Below, piece by piece: positions 51,575-63,650 of a stretch of 64,000 bases of DNA. The stretch comes from Ciona savignyi (taxonomy: Eukaryota > Chordata > Ascidiacea > Phlebobranchia > Cionidae), in assembly GCA_000149265.1 (NCBI GenBank), contig CH003301.1, positions 368,137 through 432,136 on the forward strand. Direction: 5' to 3'. Position 1 is the first letter of the stretch; every line of letters begins with the position of its first letter. The translations under genes and the position numbers were made by a program. The notes below the pieces were generated by a model. That model saw nothing but the letters and a program-made list of their open reading frames with translations. It made no database searches and had not been told where the DNA came from.

Positions 51575-52028
51575 AAGGTTTCTTAGATTACAAGCTGAAG
51601 CAGTACAAAACATACAGTTTAAGTGATAGATTAGACATGCCCGGAGCTGCGGCTCCAACAAGGCGTCTACTTAGGTCCGCATTCTAGAACGCGTTTTGAT
51701 ACAGAATTAATCAAATGACTTTACAAACAAAACGAAATAAGTTCGCTCAGATGCCACGTATGGCATTATGTGGGAATGATTATAGGAAACGTCGGTGCGG
51801 GTATTTAAGCTGATTGACAGGCAAGAGGAAATCAGGGCAAAGGTTTTGGTTTTGAAACAAGAACAGCTGCGTGTGCATGCATTAGGGGCTTATTTTAACT
51901 ATTTTAACAAAACTTAATATAATACGCAAAAAGAAATGACACAAGCCGCGAATATAGGCCTACTACAGTTTATACCGACTGTTTTTAGCCTATACCCTAG
52001 AAAATCATGTATCCAGGTTAAAACAATT

Positions 52029-52173
52029 ATGGTTGGCCATCGATGTCATAATTAAGTGAAATCAGCGCGCTGCTAGTTAAGTGCGCGCACCTTTCACCTG
52101 GCCAAGAGTGTCATAATTCGACTATTTACGCCATCGTCAATTTTACCGAATTAGGACATCGTTGGCCAACCAT
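52029..52173. repeat. Small foldback element
   Basis: 'atggttggccatcgatgtc' (52029-52047) is mirrored by 'gacatcgttggccaaccat' (52155-52173), a 19-bp inverted repeat with one mismatch. The interior repeats 'gtcataatt' and 'gcgcgc' motifs. The span of about 145 bp fits a very short MITE. Confidence 0.65.
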
Positions 52174-52854
52174 AAACAATGGACACTCGACAAGTTGCTT
52201 AAATATAATATAGTCCCAATTAATATTGTGTAAGCTAGTGTTAGATTATTCTCTCCAGTGTTAAAAGTTTATCCCATATAACATTCAATGATAAACTTGT
52301 TAACGCCTTCCAAATTTAACCCTTTCACCATAATAGACACTAGGTCAAAATAAAGTCAAACTAAACTATGTTTGGAATTACAATGGAAGATTTATGGTAG
52401 TTAAATTGTAGGAGTCATTCTAAACAGCGAAAGAAGGTCTCAATCATATAACACAATTGAAATAGCTCTACTTACCTTACGATATGGCCACAAGGTGATC
52501 AGACATTTGAACGTCGCACAATAAGCGCGATTTCAAAGATGTCACTAGAAGTTTTAATTCCAGACTTAAAGTGATCAACATTTAATATTGCCTTATAAAT
52601 AAAGAAAAAAGGGCTAAAAGACGTCACAGCGCTAAATTAGATGAACCTTTTGATGTAGTGTTTGATTGTATACATTATACATTATTGATTGTGGGGAGTC
52701 CCCTGATTGTTGTGCTACGTTTTACACAATAGGACTATACACCAGAAAATCACGCTTTGTAATTGTATAATCGTGAGTAAAGAAATCACGTTTGTATACT
52801 CGCGTGAAAGGAAATCACGCTTCTCTCCCATTTTATTTGTCACTATTTATTAGC

Positions 52855-53693
52855 ATGGAGTGTGTCGGTAACAGATATAAGTGTACATTAGACTCTGCTG
52901 TTCTCGCCAAAGCAGTGGAGGAACTCAACGAGCCAGAAGATGATATCGAACGATTACTTGCTATCGACAGACTAAAAGAAGCTTTCTTTAAACAAGATAG
53001 CAAGTTGTGCCTTCGACGATCAGATGACAAATTTTTGCTCCGGTTTTTAAGAGCCCGAAAATTTGATCATGACCGTAGTTTAAAACTTTTAAGACAACTA
53101 CCATAACCAGTGGAATAGCTGGCATGAAGTGTTTGATTTAGTAAAAGCTCCCGATCAGTTGAGAGAACATTTTGATGCAGGTGTAGTTACTTGTTTTGAG
53201 GAGATCGGTAAAGATGGGTCAAGTGTTTTTATTGGAAGACCTGGAATTCTGGAAAATCAAAAAATGTATGAATTTGCAGCTTGTATTATGGTTTCTATGG
53301 ATACATTACTGGAAAATGAGTCCTTTCAAATTCATGGTTTGACAGTAATTGAGGATTTGTCCTTTATGGGGCTCAATTTTGTTCAGCAGCTTGGACCTTC
53401 CATTGGTAGGAAATTTATAAATTTAATTCAAGATTCTATGCCTATCCGTGTTAAAGCCATTAACATGGTAAATGAGCCCAAAATATTTGATCTCTTCTTT
53501 GCAATTGTCCGTCCATTTATGAAAGAGAAACTGAAGAAACGTCTGCGAATCCTTGGTGCAGCCTAACTTATTCAGTACTTGCGGGAAATAATCGACGCCA
53601 ACCAAGCTTCCATCCGACTTCGGTGGTGAAGGTGCAAAAATGGATTCAACTGATTGGGTTGAGCGTATCTTGGGTTGCGATACTAAACTATAA
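52855..53693 (+). pseudogene. Single-exon CRAL-TRIO protein copy with broken frame
   Basis: Frame 1 (52855-53106) encodes the CRAL-TRIO N-terminal helical domain (SDDKFLLRFLRARKFDHDRS). A one-base shift near 53099 moves the reading to a second frame with the lipid-binding core (GLTVIEDLSFMGLNF, LIQDSMPIRVKAI, VRPFMKEKLKKR). An in-frame TAA follows at 53564-53566, and another one-base shift near 53610 leads to the family's closing block LPSDFGGEG and a stop at 53691. Relatives (clavesin, alpha-TTP and RLBP1 types) bind hydrophobic ligands such as phosphoinositides, tocopherol or retinal. Lack of introns plus three lesions suggests a decayed retrocopy. Sequencing error at all three places is less likely. 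Confidence 0.75.
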
Positions 53694-54572
53694 ACTGTGG
53701 CATTTTGCACAAATTATTGTTTTCGTTCTGTACCATTGGTTGACAATGGTCTAATATTTTGTATATGGTTTATATAAATAACAGATTTTTATTTAAATTT
53801 AAATACCGTACTATTAAAATCCATTCTAATACCGGTATTTAAGTATATAGACCTACTGTATATAATACCAGTTCATATGTTTAATTTCTTTTAGTCTAGG
53901 CATAATTTAAAAAAATTGCTATATTTACTGATGTTTGGATTTGTTTTTTGCTATGTTGCTTAAATTCATTCAGGTTAAACTGCCTAAAGTACTGTAATAT
54001 ATATTATAAAACAAATTTACTGTAACATTTTGCACCAGTATACACATAGATATCAATATACCTCTTTGTTTATTTGTAACCTAATTCTGACAATGTTTTT
54101 ACTAGTAATTAATCTTTGTTTAAATCTATATATAGTTGTTTAAAAAGAAGTTCCATTCTTTGTTTCCAAGTCTTTATTGCCAAAATTATGTATTTAGTAC
54201 CGGACTTAAGTAGATTATTATAAGTAACTGTAAACTACATATTGCTTAATTTTTCAAAAAATATAAAGCCAGAAAAATAATGACAACTAAATGAGACTTT
54301 CCGAAAGTGCTTATCATTTTTTCAAAAGAAGTCAATTGATTGATATAAAAAAATTATTTCATGATTTTAAAATATTGCATCATATTTTCTATTTTGTATT
54401 ATTGTATGCATAATCAATTTAACTATATATTTAGTATAGTTGTGTTAGTCTTGATACAACTGGCGAATGGTGGGAAAAGTTCCTGATGTAAATGTTGTGT
54501 TGTTTGCACTTTCATCGTATTGTAGACCATAGCTGTAAATTAATTTTGGTTAAACATCAGGAAATTAGGGAC
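53694..54572. other. Intergenic upstream of cathepsin C, AT-rich
   Basis: No exon, repeat family or clear promoter motif was recognised. An acceptor-like 'catcag' at about 54560 lies 13 bases before the cathepsin C start codon. Confidence 0.5.
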
Positions 54573-57500
54573 ATGGGGACCATTGTTTGTTTTGTCATTG
54601 TTTTGATTTGTTGTGTAGCTTCCAGTGTTGGTGACACTGTAGCTAACTGCACACATGAGGACTTACTTGGATCTTGGATATTTCACATGTCGGAGGGTGG
54701 GCATGACAAAACGATTGATTGTTCAAAACCTGGTAAGTTTATGGCCGGTCTCAACAGTTATTGGTATAGCCTGTCATAAATTTCAATTTTAAACAACAGG
54801 TGCGAATATATAGTATGTTTGTGCTTGGTGATACTAACAGACAAACTGCAGACCTGAGACCACAGTATTTTTCTTTAGAGTGACAAGTTTATTTAATTCT
54901 TTTAACACCTTTTTTTCAGGACCAGTTCACAAGGTCATTACAATCTCACTCTCCAGTTACAACACTGCAATTGTAGAATCAGACCATGAAATCGGAACTT
55001 ACAACTTAATTTATAATCAAGTACGTAAAAATTTGTTCGTAAAGAAATAAGACAACCTGTTTTCCCTGAAAGCGAAACAAGCTTCTTGGAATGTGCATTA
55101 CATGTTGATATTAAAACATAATCAAATAAGCTTTCATTATTTATAATAAAAGCGCAAAACCAGAATTACTCTTTTATTAAGAATTAATCTTTCATCTTTC
55201 AGGGTTTTGAAGTAGAAGTTGGCTTTCACACACTGTTCGCATTTTTTGCATGGGAAACTTTAAACGACACTCATACAAAGTACTGGTGCAACAAAACCAT
55301 GTACGGCTGGGCCCATGATAATCTAGGAAACAACTGGGCATGTTTTATAGCAATGAAGCAGCCTGATAAAGCTGTTCTTCAGTCTGAACTCCCGGAAAAC
55401 ACAAATGGAATTGTAAAGGGAACTCCATCTAAGTTATTAAGGTCAGATTTATATTTCAACCATCTAGCTTATAAATTTCTTGTTCTATAAAAATCCTATA
55501 CATGTAAAAAATTTTAAGTGTTGCATATTTTTAGTGGGGTATCCAGCACTCGAAAAAGATAATAGCAATGTATTAGTGCTAGGCTACACTAATGGGCAAC
55601 TGTGGACACTTACGATTTTTTTTAAATTTAACAAAATTGAAAAAAAATTACAATGTTTCTAAAACACATTTGTTAAAAATAGCCCCAATAATAATTTCAA
55701 AGACTTTGGTAAGTCAGGTCATATACCAAAACCAGTAGCTGATTGTAGTGGCCCAAATACATCCAAGGGTACCTAATTAAAGTTAAACCGTTATGATATT
55801 AAAACACACCTCGGTGAGATAATTCTCACTATCCTTCATATTACCTGTATGAATGTCCATTCCAGTATCGAGATACTATTACGTTTTAAACAATAAATAA
55901 TTCATAATTATTTTTTTGATTCTTGCAAGTGCTCTTGTAATAGTGAAACAAAATAAATTATATTGTAAATAATGCAAAAAAAAATGGTAGTATATTGTTC
56001 ATGTCCAAGTAGTTTAAATTTCTAGATTCTCAATTATTGATTCTAGAATAATTTTAGAAACCAAACTGACCTGGTAAAAAAATCTCCATATACGCATGCA
56101 CATGCATTAAGTTGATAGTATTTTTCACCACCATTTTGTGCTAAGGTTAATTAACTGTTACAGAAATAAACTTGCTTTGCAAGCTCCATACATGAATGAC
56201 ATGCAGTTCATAATGGAATTAAACAAGCAGCAAAGATCTTGGGTTGCCGATAGTTACCCTGAATTGGAGAGCATGACTTATGAGCAAGTGCTCAGAAGAT
56301 CAGGACATGGGAATGGCCACATTGTGAGGTATGTAACACTAGTTACTATTGGTTCAGCAGTCTCTTGTCCTACAGACAGCAGAAACACTGGGTGATTGAC
56401 ACTTGAGAGTCGTTGTGTCCTTGAGAAGTAATTTGTTAATTTAATACTGCTAGCTTTATGTTATTGTACTCAAACACAACACACTACTGCTGTCGTGGGA
56501 CATACGATAATCTGACGCTTGTCCTATAGCTACATTATTTGTTTTTCCAACAACTGACATGCTTTCGACTGTAATTCCTGAAATCTGTAACAGTTAGATT
56601 TCTGCTACCCCATTTTCAACACTTTTTAAACTTCTTCTTGGAGTATAAGAATCTTCTTCAAATCTTTAAATCGAATTACATTTAATCACTAGGTCTAAGC
56701 TACCAAGGAAACTCAAATTCTCATCTGTGGTGAAAACGTTTCCAGAATCATTTGATTGGAGAAATGTGAATGGTCAAAACTTTGTATCTCCAGTTAGAAA
56801 CCAGGTTAACAATAACATTCAGCATACTACAGTATATCAATTTATCTTACAATCTGAGAGTGCATGCAAAGTTACTAGGTGAAAAAATCGTCTTATTGGT
56901 TAGCATATGTGGAATCTAGAACATAAATGTACTAAACTTTGGTAAATCAGTTGTGGACACAAGATAATCTGCTGAGTGTGTTATAATTCCCTCAACTTTT
57001 GATGCAATTTTCATCCAACTCGTCCATCGTAATACCAGATTAAAAGTGTATCGATCTAAAAATGGGAGTTTTAATAATTAATTGTTCTTTAGGGAAGTTG
57101 TGGAAGCTGTTATGCTTTTGCATCCATGGCGATGTTGGAGGCACGTATTCGAATTGCCACTAACAACACGCAAACCCCGGTATTTTCTCCACAAGAGGTC
57201 GTTTCCTGCTCTCAATATGCACAAGGTATGGCTTGATTAAAACCTTTTACTTTAAGTATGTTATATAAAACGGTAAAAATGTTATATAAAATTAAACGGT
57301 AAAAATTGTTATCCATACAAGCTGAATCAAAAGTTTTGTGAACCACTCTTCAGGTTGTGCAGGAGGTTTTCCATTCCTAATCGCTGGCAAATATGCGCAC
57401 GACTTCGGGGTGGTGGAGGAGAAGTGTTATCCCTACCTTGGTAAAGATACCGACAAGTGTGAGCCAGCCATGGTGGACTGCAAGCGACATTATGTTGCAA

Positions 57501-58527
57501 AATATGAATACGTTGGTGGCTACTATGGTGCGTGCTCGGAGGAAAAAATGATTGAGGATCTGGTAGCTTTCGGACCTATTGCAGTGGCTATTGAAGTAAG
57601 ATCATTTACATTTAATTTTACTTTTGTAAAACCCACCTGATACTGCTTGTCAGGATATTATCATACAATTTTGTGTTTGCTATCATGTTATTTTTGTTTA
57701 AAAATAAAAAATGCAAGTTTGGCGTATGTTGTTTGCTTTGGAATAATACACAATAGGTACAATGGTGCCTAGAACTTAGCTTGGCAAAATGATTGTTCCC
57801 AATAACTTTATTACCATGCACAAACTGGTGCAATCTACAAAGTAAACAAGAATAAAGAATATATCGAAAATAAATAAGTTTGTTCAAAATATTTACAGGA
57901 TACAATACCTATTTTGAACATGACAGCTGTGCTTTTGTTAAATACTGCTCTCTTAATAGGTTATATTTTATCCCATTGACTTAAAGTAATTTTATGTATA
58001 ATTTAAATGCAACAAGAGTTGTATATGTGCATTGTGCTTATTTAAATGTTGAAATGAGTAATGCATCAGTGCTATTTGGTCAGTTAGCTCAATCGGTTAG
58101 AATTTTGCTGATAAGCTAAAACTTGGTTGAAATCGAATTAAAAAATTTCAGTGTCATACTTATTCCAGACGAATGCACCCATGGTCTTATGAATGTAGAG
58201 ATTTAATTTCCTAATGATAAAATTTGTGTGTCATGATTTGTATAGGTGTATCCAGATTTCCAGCAATATAAGAGTGGAATATACCACCATGTGACTTCAG
58301 TGGAGCGTAACTCACCCCCGTTCAACCCGTTTGAACTGACCAATCACGCTGTGCTGGTAGTCGGGTACGGTGCTGATCCCTCCAGTGGTGAGAAATATTG
58401 GATTGTGAAGAACAGCTGGGGAGAATCGTGGGGGGAGAAAGGTTTCGTCCGCATCCGAAGAGGAGTGGACGAAATTGCAATTTCTAGTTTAGCTCAGCAG
58501 AGCTTTCCAATACCGGAACTAGAATAG
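54573..58527 (+). CDS. CTSC: Cathepsin C (dipeptidyl peptidase I)
   Basis: Eight exons: 54573-54732, 54920-55020, 55203-55441, 56164-56328, 56693-56804, 57093-57225, 57354-57595 and 58246-58527, giving 477 residues (human CTSC is 463). A signal peptide (about 1-20) is followed by the exclusion domain starting [12 protein letters not shown], which is unique to cathepsin C and blocks the end of the cleft to give dipeptidase specificity. The propeptide follows, then the papain-fold domain beginning near FDWRNV. Catalytic C265 (GSCGSCYAF), H418 ([12 protein letters not shown]) and N440 (KNSWG) are all present. It removes dipeptides from N-termini in lysosomes and activates granule proteases in vertebrates. 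No lesion was seen. Confidence 0.95.
56390..56530 (+). repeat. SINE-like relic in cathepsin C intron 4
   Basis: 'gtcgttgtgtccttgagaag', then 'acacaacacactactgctg' and 'gataatctgacgcttg' keep the order of the local SINE middle section, but most of the rest is unrecognisable. Confidence 0.4.
58078..58135 (+). repeat. tRNA-Ile-like pseudo-tRNA or SINE head in cathepsin C intron 7
   Basis: 'ggtcagttagctcaatcgg' looks like a tRNA acceptor/D-arm start with an A box. It is followed by a 'ttgctgataagc' anticodon-arm-like segment (GAT triplet) and a decayed T-arm 'ttggttgaaatcg'. The arms do not pair well and no good acceptor stem closes, so it is not called a functional tRNA. Confidence 0.45.
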
Positions 58528-60010
58528 CTTTCAATATCACTGTACTTCACACCATCACCACTGATCAATTATATATTGCAATTTTCTGATTATCTTCTTG
58601 TGTGTAGTAGTATCCCAGGAACTGTGCTCTGTGATGTTCAACTTTCATTTGTTGTACGATAAAGATTTCATTTACAAACGCCACAATTCCACAAACTATG
58701 TTTGTTCATTGTTTACTAACTCTTCCAGACAGTTGTTTTAAAGTTTAAATGTAGCATATTAATGTTTATATTACTTACCAATGTGTGGCATTACGACTGT
58801 GTGCAATTTGATCACTCATATTATATACAACATTGTGTTTAATAAATCTCATTAACCCATAGTTCTTACTTATGCCATAGTAGTCTGCAAGCAACGCTTA
58901 TTAAAGTGAAAAGCTAATTTATCCGTCTTATTCGACGCACTGCAATAGATCTATTAACCAGATGGCGATTACCGTGTAATAACGCTTCCTGCGTTTAAAA
59001 AATGACATTTAATAAACTCCCAAGGCAGATTGGCGACAAAACTATTAACGGCCTAAATAAGCGGTGGGGGCACCATTTATCCACCGATGATATATAACCA
59101 ACAGAATAAATTCCTGTTTTATACCCTCGATTAGAAAAACATTTGAGAATTGTAATTTGAACAATCGTCCAGACCTCGCGTTTATATATATATATATATA
59201 TATCCTTTAAAATTTTCCTAAGTTGTTATCATTTCTTATATTAATTCTTCTTCATCAACAGTGATAAGCCATATGTGAGCGATGGTTCGATTACTTAATT
59301 GGCCCGCCAGTCTAAAATTGAAAGAATTTTGGCCCATGATTCAAAAAGTGTGCCAACCTATGTTTTGGACCACATAGCTAACATTCCTGAAACTTCGGAT
59401 TTGATTTTAAAAATGTTTCAAATACTCTTTAAAAAGTCAATTTTCCCGTTACATGGTCTTGAAATATCTTCCAACAAATATATTGGCACCGAAAACGGAT
59501 AAATGTGGGCGAGTTATTTTTCATTCTAAATTGCAATTTCCCCTAATAAATACAATTCTTGGTTCTAATATCCCACACTGACCGCTGTACATCTATAGTT
59601 TAGAGATATACTCAAAATTTGCTACAGTAGGCCTATATTCAAAGCATATTAGCTAACACCTCCAAAAGATTCAACTTATTTGGCGATTGACTTTTATTTG
59701 GCGTGGAGCGTAAATGCAAGATTGCAGACTTTAACCTGTTCGGTGAACCCGTTTTTAACAACCACTGGTGCAATGGTAAAGTGTGGCCAATATATTGAAC
59801 CTAATCTTTTTCAGACTGCAAAATACCAACTTTTTGAAGAATGGCGTTTTATTATAACTAGCGACAGTTAACACGTTTGATTCAACAGTTTGAATAGTAT
59901 TACTTTATATGTTAAGCTAACTGATCCATAACTTGGGGTAACTCAATTATTGATTAGATTTCTTCATCGATTTAGGCCTAAATCTAGCAGTGATATATAA
60001 ATTAATGAAA
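58528..60010. other. Cathepsin C 3' UTR and intergenic sequence
   Basis: An AATAAA at 58841-58846 is a poly(A) signal candidate for cathepsin C. A SINE-like scrap ('cgcactgcaatagatc…') lies near 58935, and a (TA)n run at 59183-59203. Two ORFs of 67 and 63 codons (59299 and 59680, both opening without a true ATG in good context) have no recognised domain and no splice evidence, so they are not called genes. Confidence 0.5.
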
Positions 60011-60713
60011 TCAGAACTTAGCGTCTAGGACCCCGGAGTTAGTTATACGCAGGGGGTAGATGAACAGAAACAACATGACAAACTCGCCAATCACGGAAAT
60101 TCCACAGGCCACGTATATCGGCCATTCTAGAAATACCGACGCATTGTATGTGCAGCCCCGTTCGGAAGACATATAGCTAGTTTTTATAAGAAATCCGTTG
60201 ATGGCAGCGACAAAGCCAGTACATATAAATAATATGGATAACCAACTTGCCACCTTTACCTACGTGCTGTGAATTTCCGCTATCACTGAGTGTTGGTAGA
60301 GGGAGAGTTGTTTAAGCCACAGAAAACTAAATATGGTAATTCCAGTTAGGACAAACCCCATAAGAAATATGTCCATGGAAATCTCGCATGGCCGTGATGT
60401 CAAATCCCCATATCCGACATTAATAATAACTTGTCCAGAATTATTGCAATGTAACTAACTAGGTACACACACAAAAGTGACGTGTAGACTGCACATGCTT
60501 TTGTGTCTGTGACATCATTTTTCTGTTGCCATTTTCCGTTTCTTATTCCGTTATAGATACACATCGCGATAAGCATCCAAGTAACAAAGAGAAAAACTAT
60601 GACGTTGCAGATTTCGGCTATATACCACTCTGGTATGATGAATAGGAACTACAATGACTTACAGGAACTACAATGTCGAAAACATTCCCGACCGTGCCGT
60701 TAACCTTCGACAT
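60011..60713 (-). pseudogene. Multi-pass membrane protein gene copy with broken frame
   Basis: From an ATG at 60713 (MSKVNGTVGNVFDIVVP) the minus strand encodes at least five hydrophobic segments: around PEWYIAEICNVIVFLF, AVYTSLLCVYLVSYIAIIL, CEISMDIFLMGFVLTGITIF, ASWLSILFICTGFVAAI and VACGISVIGEFVMLFLF, ending at 60011. The segments lie in different frames. A shift near 60649-60662, a second near 60455-60468 and an in-frame TAG at 60260-60262 break it. The pattern (FLWLKQ after a hydrophobic segment, short loops with cysteines) recalls invertebrate orphan seven-pass receptors, but the family is not identified. It could be a decayed gene, or a real gene with unusual introns. Confidence 0.4.
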
Positions 60714-61807
60714 TTTATTGCAGTTATATTCTGTAAAAAATAATAACCCGCATATAAATTGCATTTTTAAAAGTCAGCTGTCAAGTTCTTGGACTTGGTA
60801 AAGTGTGTACCAGTTTTTAGACACCAGCACTTGAATGCTAGGTCCAATTTTATACACTCTTATTAAATTTCCTAATATATATGCAATGCCAGATTTACAA
60901 CAGCTGTAATTGCCTCAAATGTTAAGTAGAAGGGATACTTCGCCGGATTGTAATAATTAGTTAAACATACCTAAAACTGCCTGAAAATTTTTGACCACTA
61001 CGACTAGAACTTATTGTTTAGTATTTTTGACGACGCACAAAGAATCATTTCTGAACAAGCTGCTCCAATTGTAATACCTTAAAATTAATAATCACAAAAT
61101 GGACATGTTCTACATAACTTTTGTTGCTCAGTCCGCGTCATGTTGGTTTTTTTTTCAATGATCCAAATATTGTGCTGGTATACTCAATAAAATGTGAACG
61201 GCTCTTGCTCAAAACGTAAAAGAGATAAACACTTAAGGAAATTTAATGGATAAAGCCTGCTCATTTCAGTATAAAATAAATTCTGTATTGGCCCATTTAA
61301 ATAGTATATAGTCTACGATCACTTTTTTCAAAGGTAAAAAAATTGCAAATAAGTATAGTGTGTTTTATATCATAGTGTTTTATATGAACATTGATACTGC
61401 TGGGAAGTGATATATCAGAAAAGGGAAAACCCCGAAACGTCATAGCCTTTTTTCTTTTGTTTGTGTTAATTCTGAGTTGACTTTCAAGCCTTCATTTAAA
61501 TGTAAAGTACAGCGATTTTATTAATGTATGTCATAGATGTTATTAATGATTTTATTAATGTATGTCATGGATGTACTAGTTAAGTGGTTCTGAAAAAGAT
61601 TAAAAAATCTGAATGATGAAGTAAAGGTTTTCAGTTTAATTTTGGGAATATAAGGCTGCTAACCCACAGTTAGTAGTGATATTACAAATACCCCTAAACT
61701 GGTTAAGCTATAATGTCAAGAGGTTAGTTAATGGATATTCTTGGATTATGAAAGTGTGATGTCATATTGGCTAATAGGCTAGATGTAGGTCTATATTAGG
61801 GCTTGGC
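60714..61807. other. Intergenic, with a 34-bp tandem duplication
   Basis: No coding sequence was recognised. At 61514-61574 a unit beginning 'gattttattaatgtatgtca' is repeated once at a 34-base offset with one substitution. Confidence 0.55.
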
Positions 61808-63642
61808 CAGTATGGAAAGTACGGCAGCTGCACACTCGAGTTTTTTTTTACTTTGGGGTAATTTCACACGATCGCGAACATAAATATCGTATAATTTTCA
61901 ACAAACCTGTAAACCTACCTCTGGACCTCGGGTAATTTAATGTCAGAGTGTCATTATTTTTTTTGGTATTTAGCCGACCCTATGATTTTAAGCGCAAGTG
62001 TTATCTTGTTTAATCCTACTTTTTATCTTAATAGGCGCCGCCCGATTAAAGCAAATATGCCGACATCAGCTGCGTCGGACATCACGTAAGGTCCAGCATT
62101 GCAGCTAAACTTTTATAACAAAAGGCATATCTAAGTTTAACCGTGCGAATAGAAGACATCCGTAACCAGTTAAATTTGCGACAACATACCTTCACAATTA
62201 TTTATGCGGTAACCACGCAAGCGTCGTTACGTAAAGTATAAATGAAGCGCCAACACGTTCAATTTTTGGTCGCACTCCCAGACTTTTGAAAAACTTGGCG
62301 CCTATGGTAGGGATGCACAAACTAGAATATCTTGGTATTCTAGAATAGTTATTTCGAATCCAGAATATCGAATCCTATTCTATATTAAAAAGCAAACTCC
62401 AGTTAAAGTGGCAAGATCGTCAAAAATTCCTGCTTCAGCTGACTACCTTTATGGCCAGTGTGATTACATACTTATAATCATAGGCGGCGACTTCAGTAAA
62501 ATGTTACCGTTGCGCGAAATTGTATGACGTCACAATCGGCCCTATGCCTCGAACTAACTGGGATAGAACTATGATACTAACGATTTACAAAGCTAAAAGA
62601 TTAAGCCAGGAGTTTAAGTGTTTAATCTAACTACTTCCGCCGCTGAAATATTGCATGGTTATACGCTGTTCAGCGTCAACAATACGGAAAGAATATACCA
62701 AATATTTATGTGTCTGCAAGGGCTGTGCAAGAACCCAGATTCTTATAACGGTTAACTGATCAAAGAAAAAAAACGTTAACCGTTAACTGATGTTAGCCTA
62801 CTGTTCTCTCTAGCTAATACTTAGTAATGGGAAGAACATGGGGAAAAACGGGAGTGCGTCAGTGGTCCTGTATTGAATCTAGGTCAACGTAACCCTAGGT
62901 CAAACCGCTGATCAAAGCAATAAACACCGCTCGAAAAGCGGCGCTGCGGTTAGACGATTTAATGTGATAATTATTTAAATGCGCAGGAAATTTTTTGCGT
63001 TATTATAAAACAGACATTGCGGCGCAACGGTGGAAATCTGCTCGCTTATAATATCCGTTGTAATCAACGCTGTTGCAATATGTACAATGGAAATAAAAAG
63101 GAACTCCATGCAATTATAGTTTCTTAATGTGCAATGTATATTATTTCGAATCCAAATATTCGAAATAAACGTAATATTTGGATTCGAATCCCGTAGGATT
63201 CGAATCCGGAAGATTCGATATTCTAGTTTGTGCATCCCTAGCCTATGGGATAGAATAATATGTTTTTTTGGGCAAAACTAAAATGAGGAAAAGAGGGAAG
63301 GAGGGAAGGAGGGAAACTGCTCAATAAAATTACGGAAACTAATTTAAACCCTTCCCTGAACACTAATCTCGACCCCAGAACTAACCCTAACTCCAACCCC
63401 ATATTTAAAACTAACTTTAATGCGCTAATCTTCATTTTAATGTGTGGATTCCCGCCTTCCCGCTTTCCCTCCTTTTAGTTTTCTCCTGTTTTTTCAAGAT
63501 TTTGGTAAAACAGTAATAAAAAGGAGATTGTGTGCACACTTAAAGTGTACACTTTTGGACGTTTGCACACTGCTCACTTAAATATTTGGCGCTTGCACAC
63601 TCGAGATCTTGGCGAAAATTGACGTACTTTCCATACGGGGGG
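61808..63642. mobile_element. Outer nonautonomous DNA transposon, interrupted
   Basis: The left end 'cagtatggaaagtacg' and the reverse complement of the right end ('…gtatggaaagtacgt') form an inverted repeat. Both flanks read 'ggcttggc' (61800-61807 and 63643-63650), an 8-bp target duplication. 'gcacactcgag' occurs near both ends in direct orientation. The interior has no transposase frame but carries a purine-rich (ggaa)n stretch at 63281-63316 and a complete hAT-type MITE (62308-63240). Without that insert the element is about 0.9 kb. The superfamily is unassigned; the exact right boundary is uncertain by a few G residues. Confidence 0.65.
62308..63240. mobile_element. hAT-type MITE nested in the outer element
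   Basis: The ends TAGGGATGCACAAACTAGAA and its exact inverted copy, with 'gatattctagtttgtgcatc' leading to 'ccta' at the right, bound 933 bp. An 8-bp duplication 'gcctatgg' flanks it at 62300-62307 and 63241-63248. TAGGGATGCA-type ends with 8-bp duplications are typical of hAT elements. Repeats of 'attcgaatcc' occur subterminally on both sides. There is no transposase. Confidence 0.88.
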
Positions 63643-63650
63643 GGCTTGGC

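Larger units (their letters stand above)
50861..52854. other. Intergenic between FERRY3 and the CRAL-TRIO copy
   Basis: It holds the FERRY3 3' UTR, a small membrane ORF candidate (51419-51574), an inverted-repeat element (52029-52173) and a weak SINE-like stretch near 52424-52520. Three copies of 'aaatcacg' occur between 52745 and 52820. No conventional gene was recognised. Confidence 0.5.

Noticed and set aside
58078..58135. Functional tRNA-Ile gene
   Set aside because: The acceptor and T arms do not pair and the B box is decayed; kept only as a tRNA-like relic.
183..58527. A shared pathway or defence-type gene cluster
   Set aside because: The genes belong to unrelated conserved metazoan functions, lie on both strands and have their own introns; nothing suggests co-selected function beyond the UVSSA-FERRY3 pair.
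59299..59871. Two consecutive plus-strand ORFs of 67 and 63 codons
   Set aside because: Neither has a recognisable domain, a true ATG in context or exon boundaries; composition fits chance.
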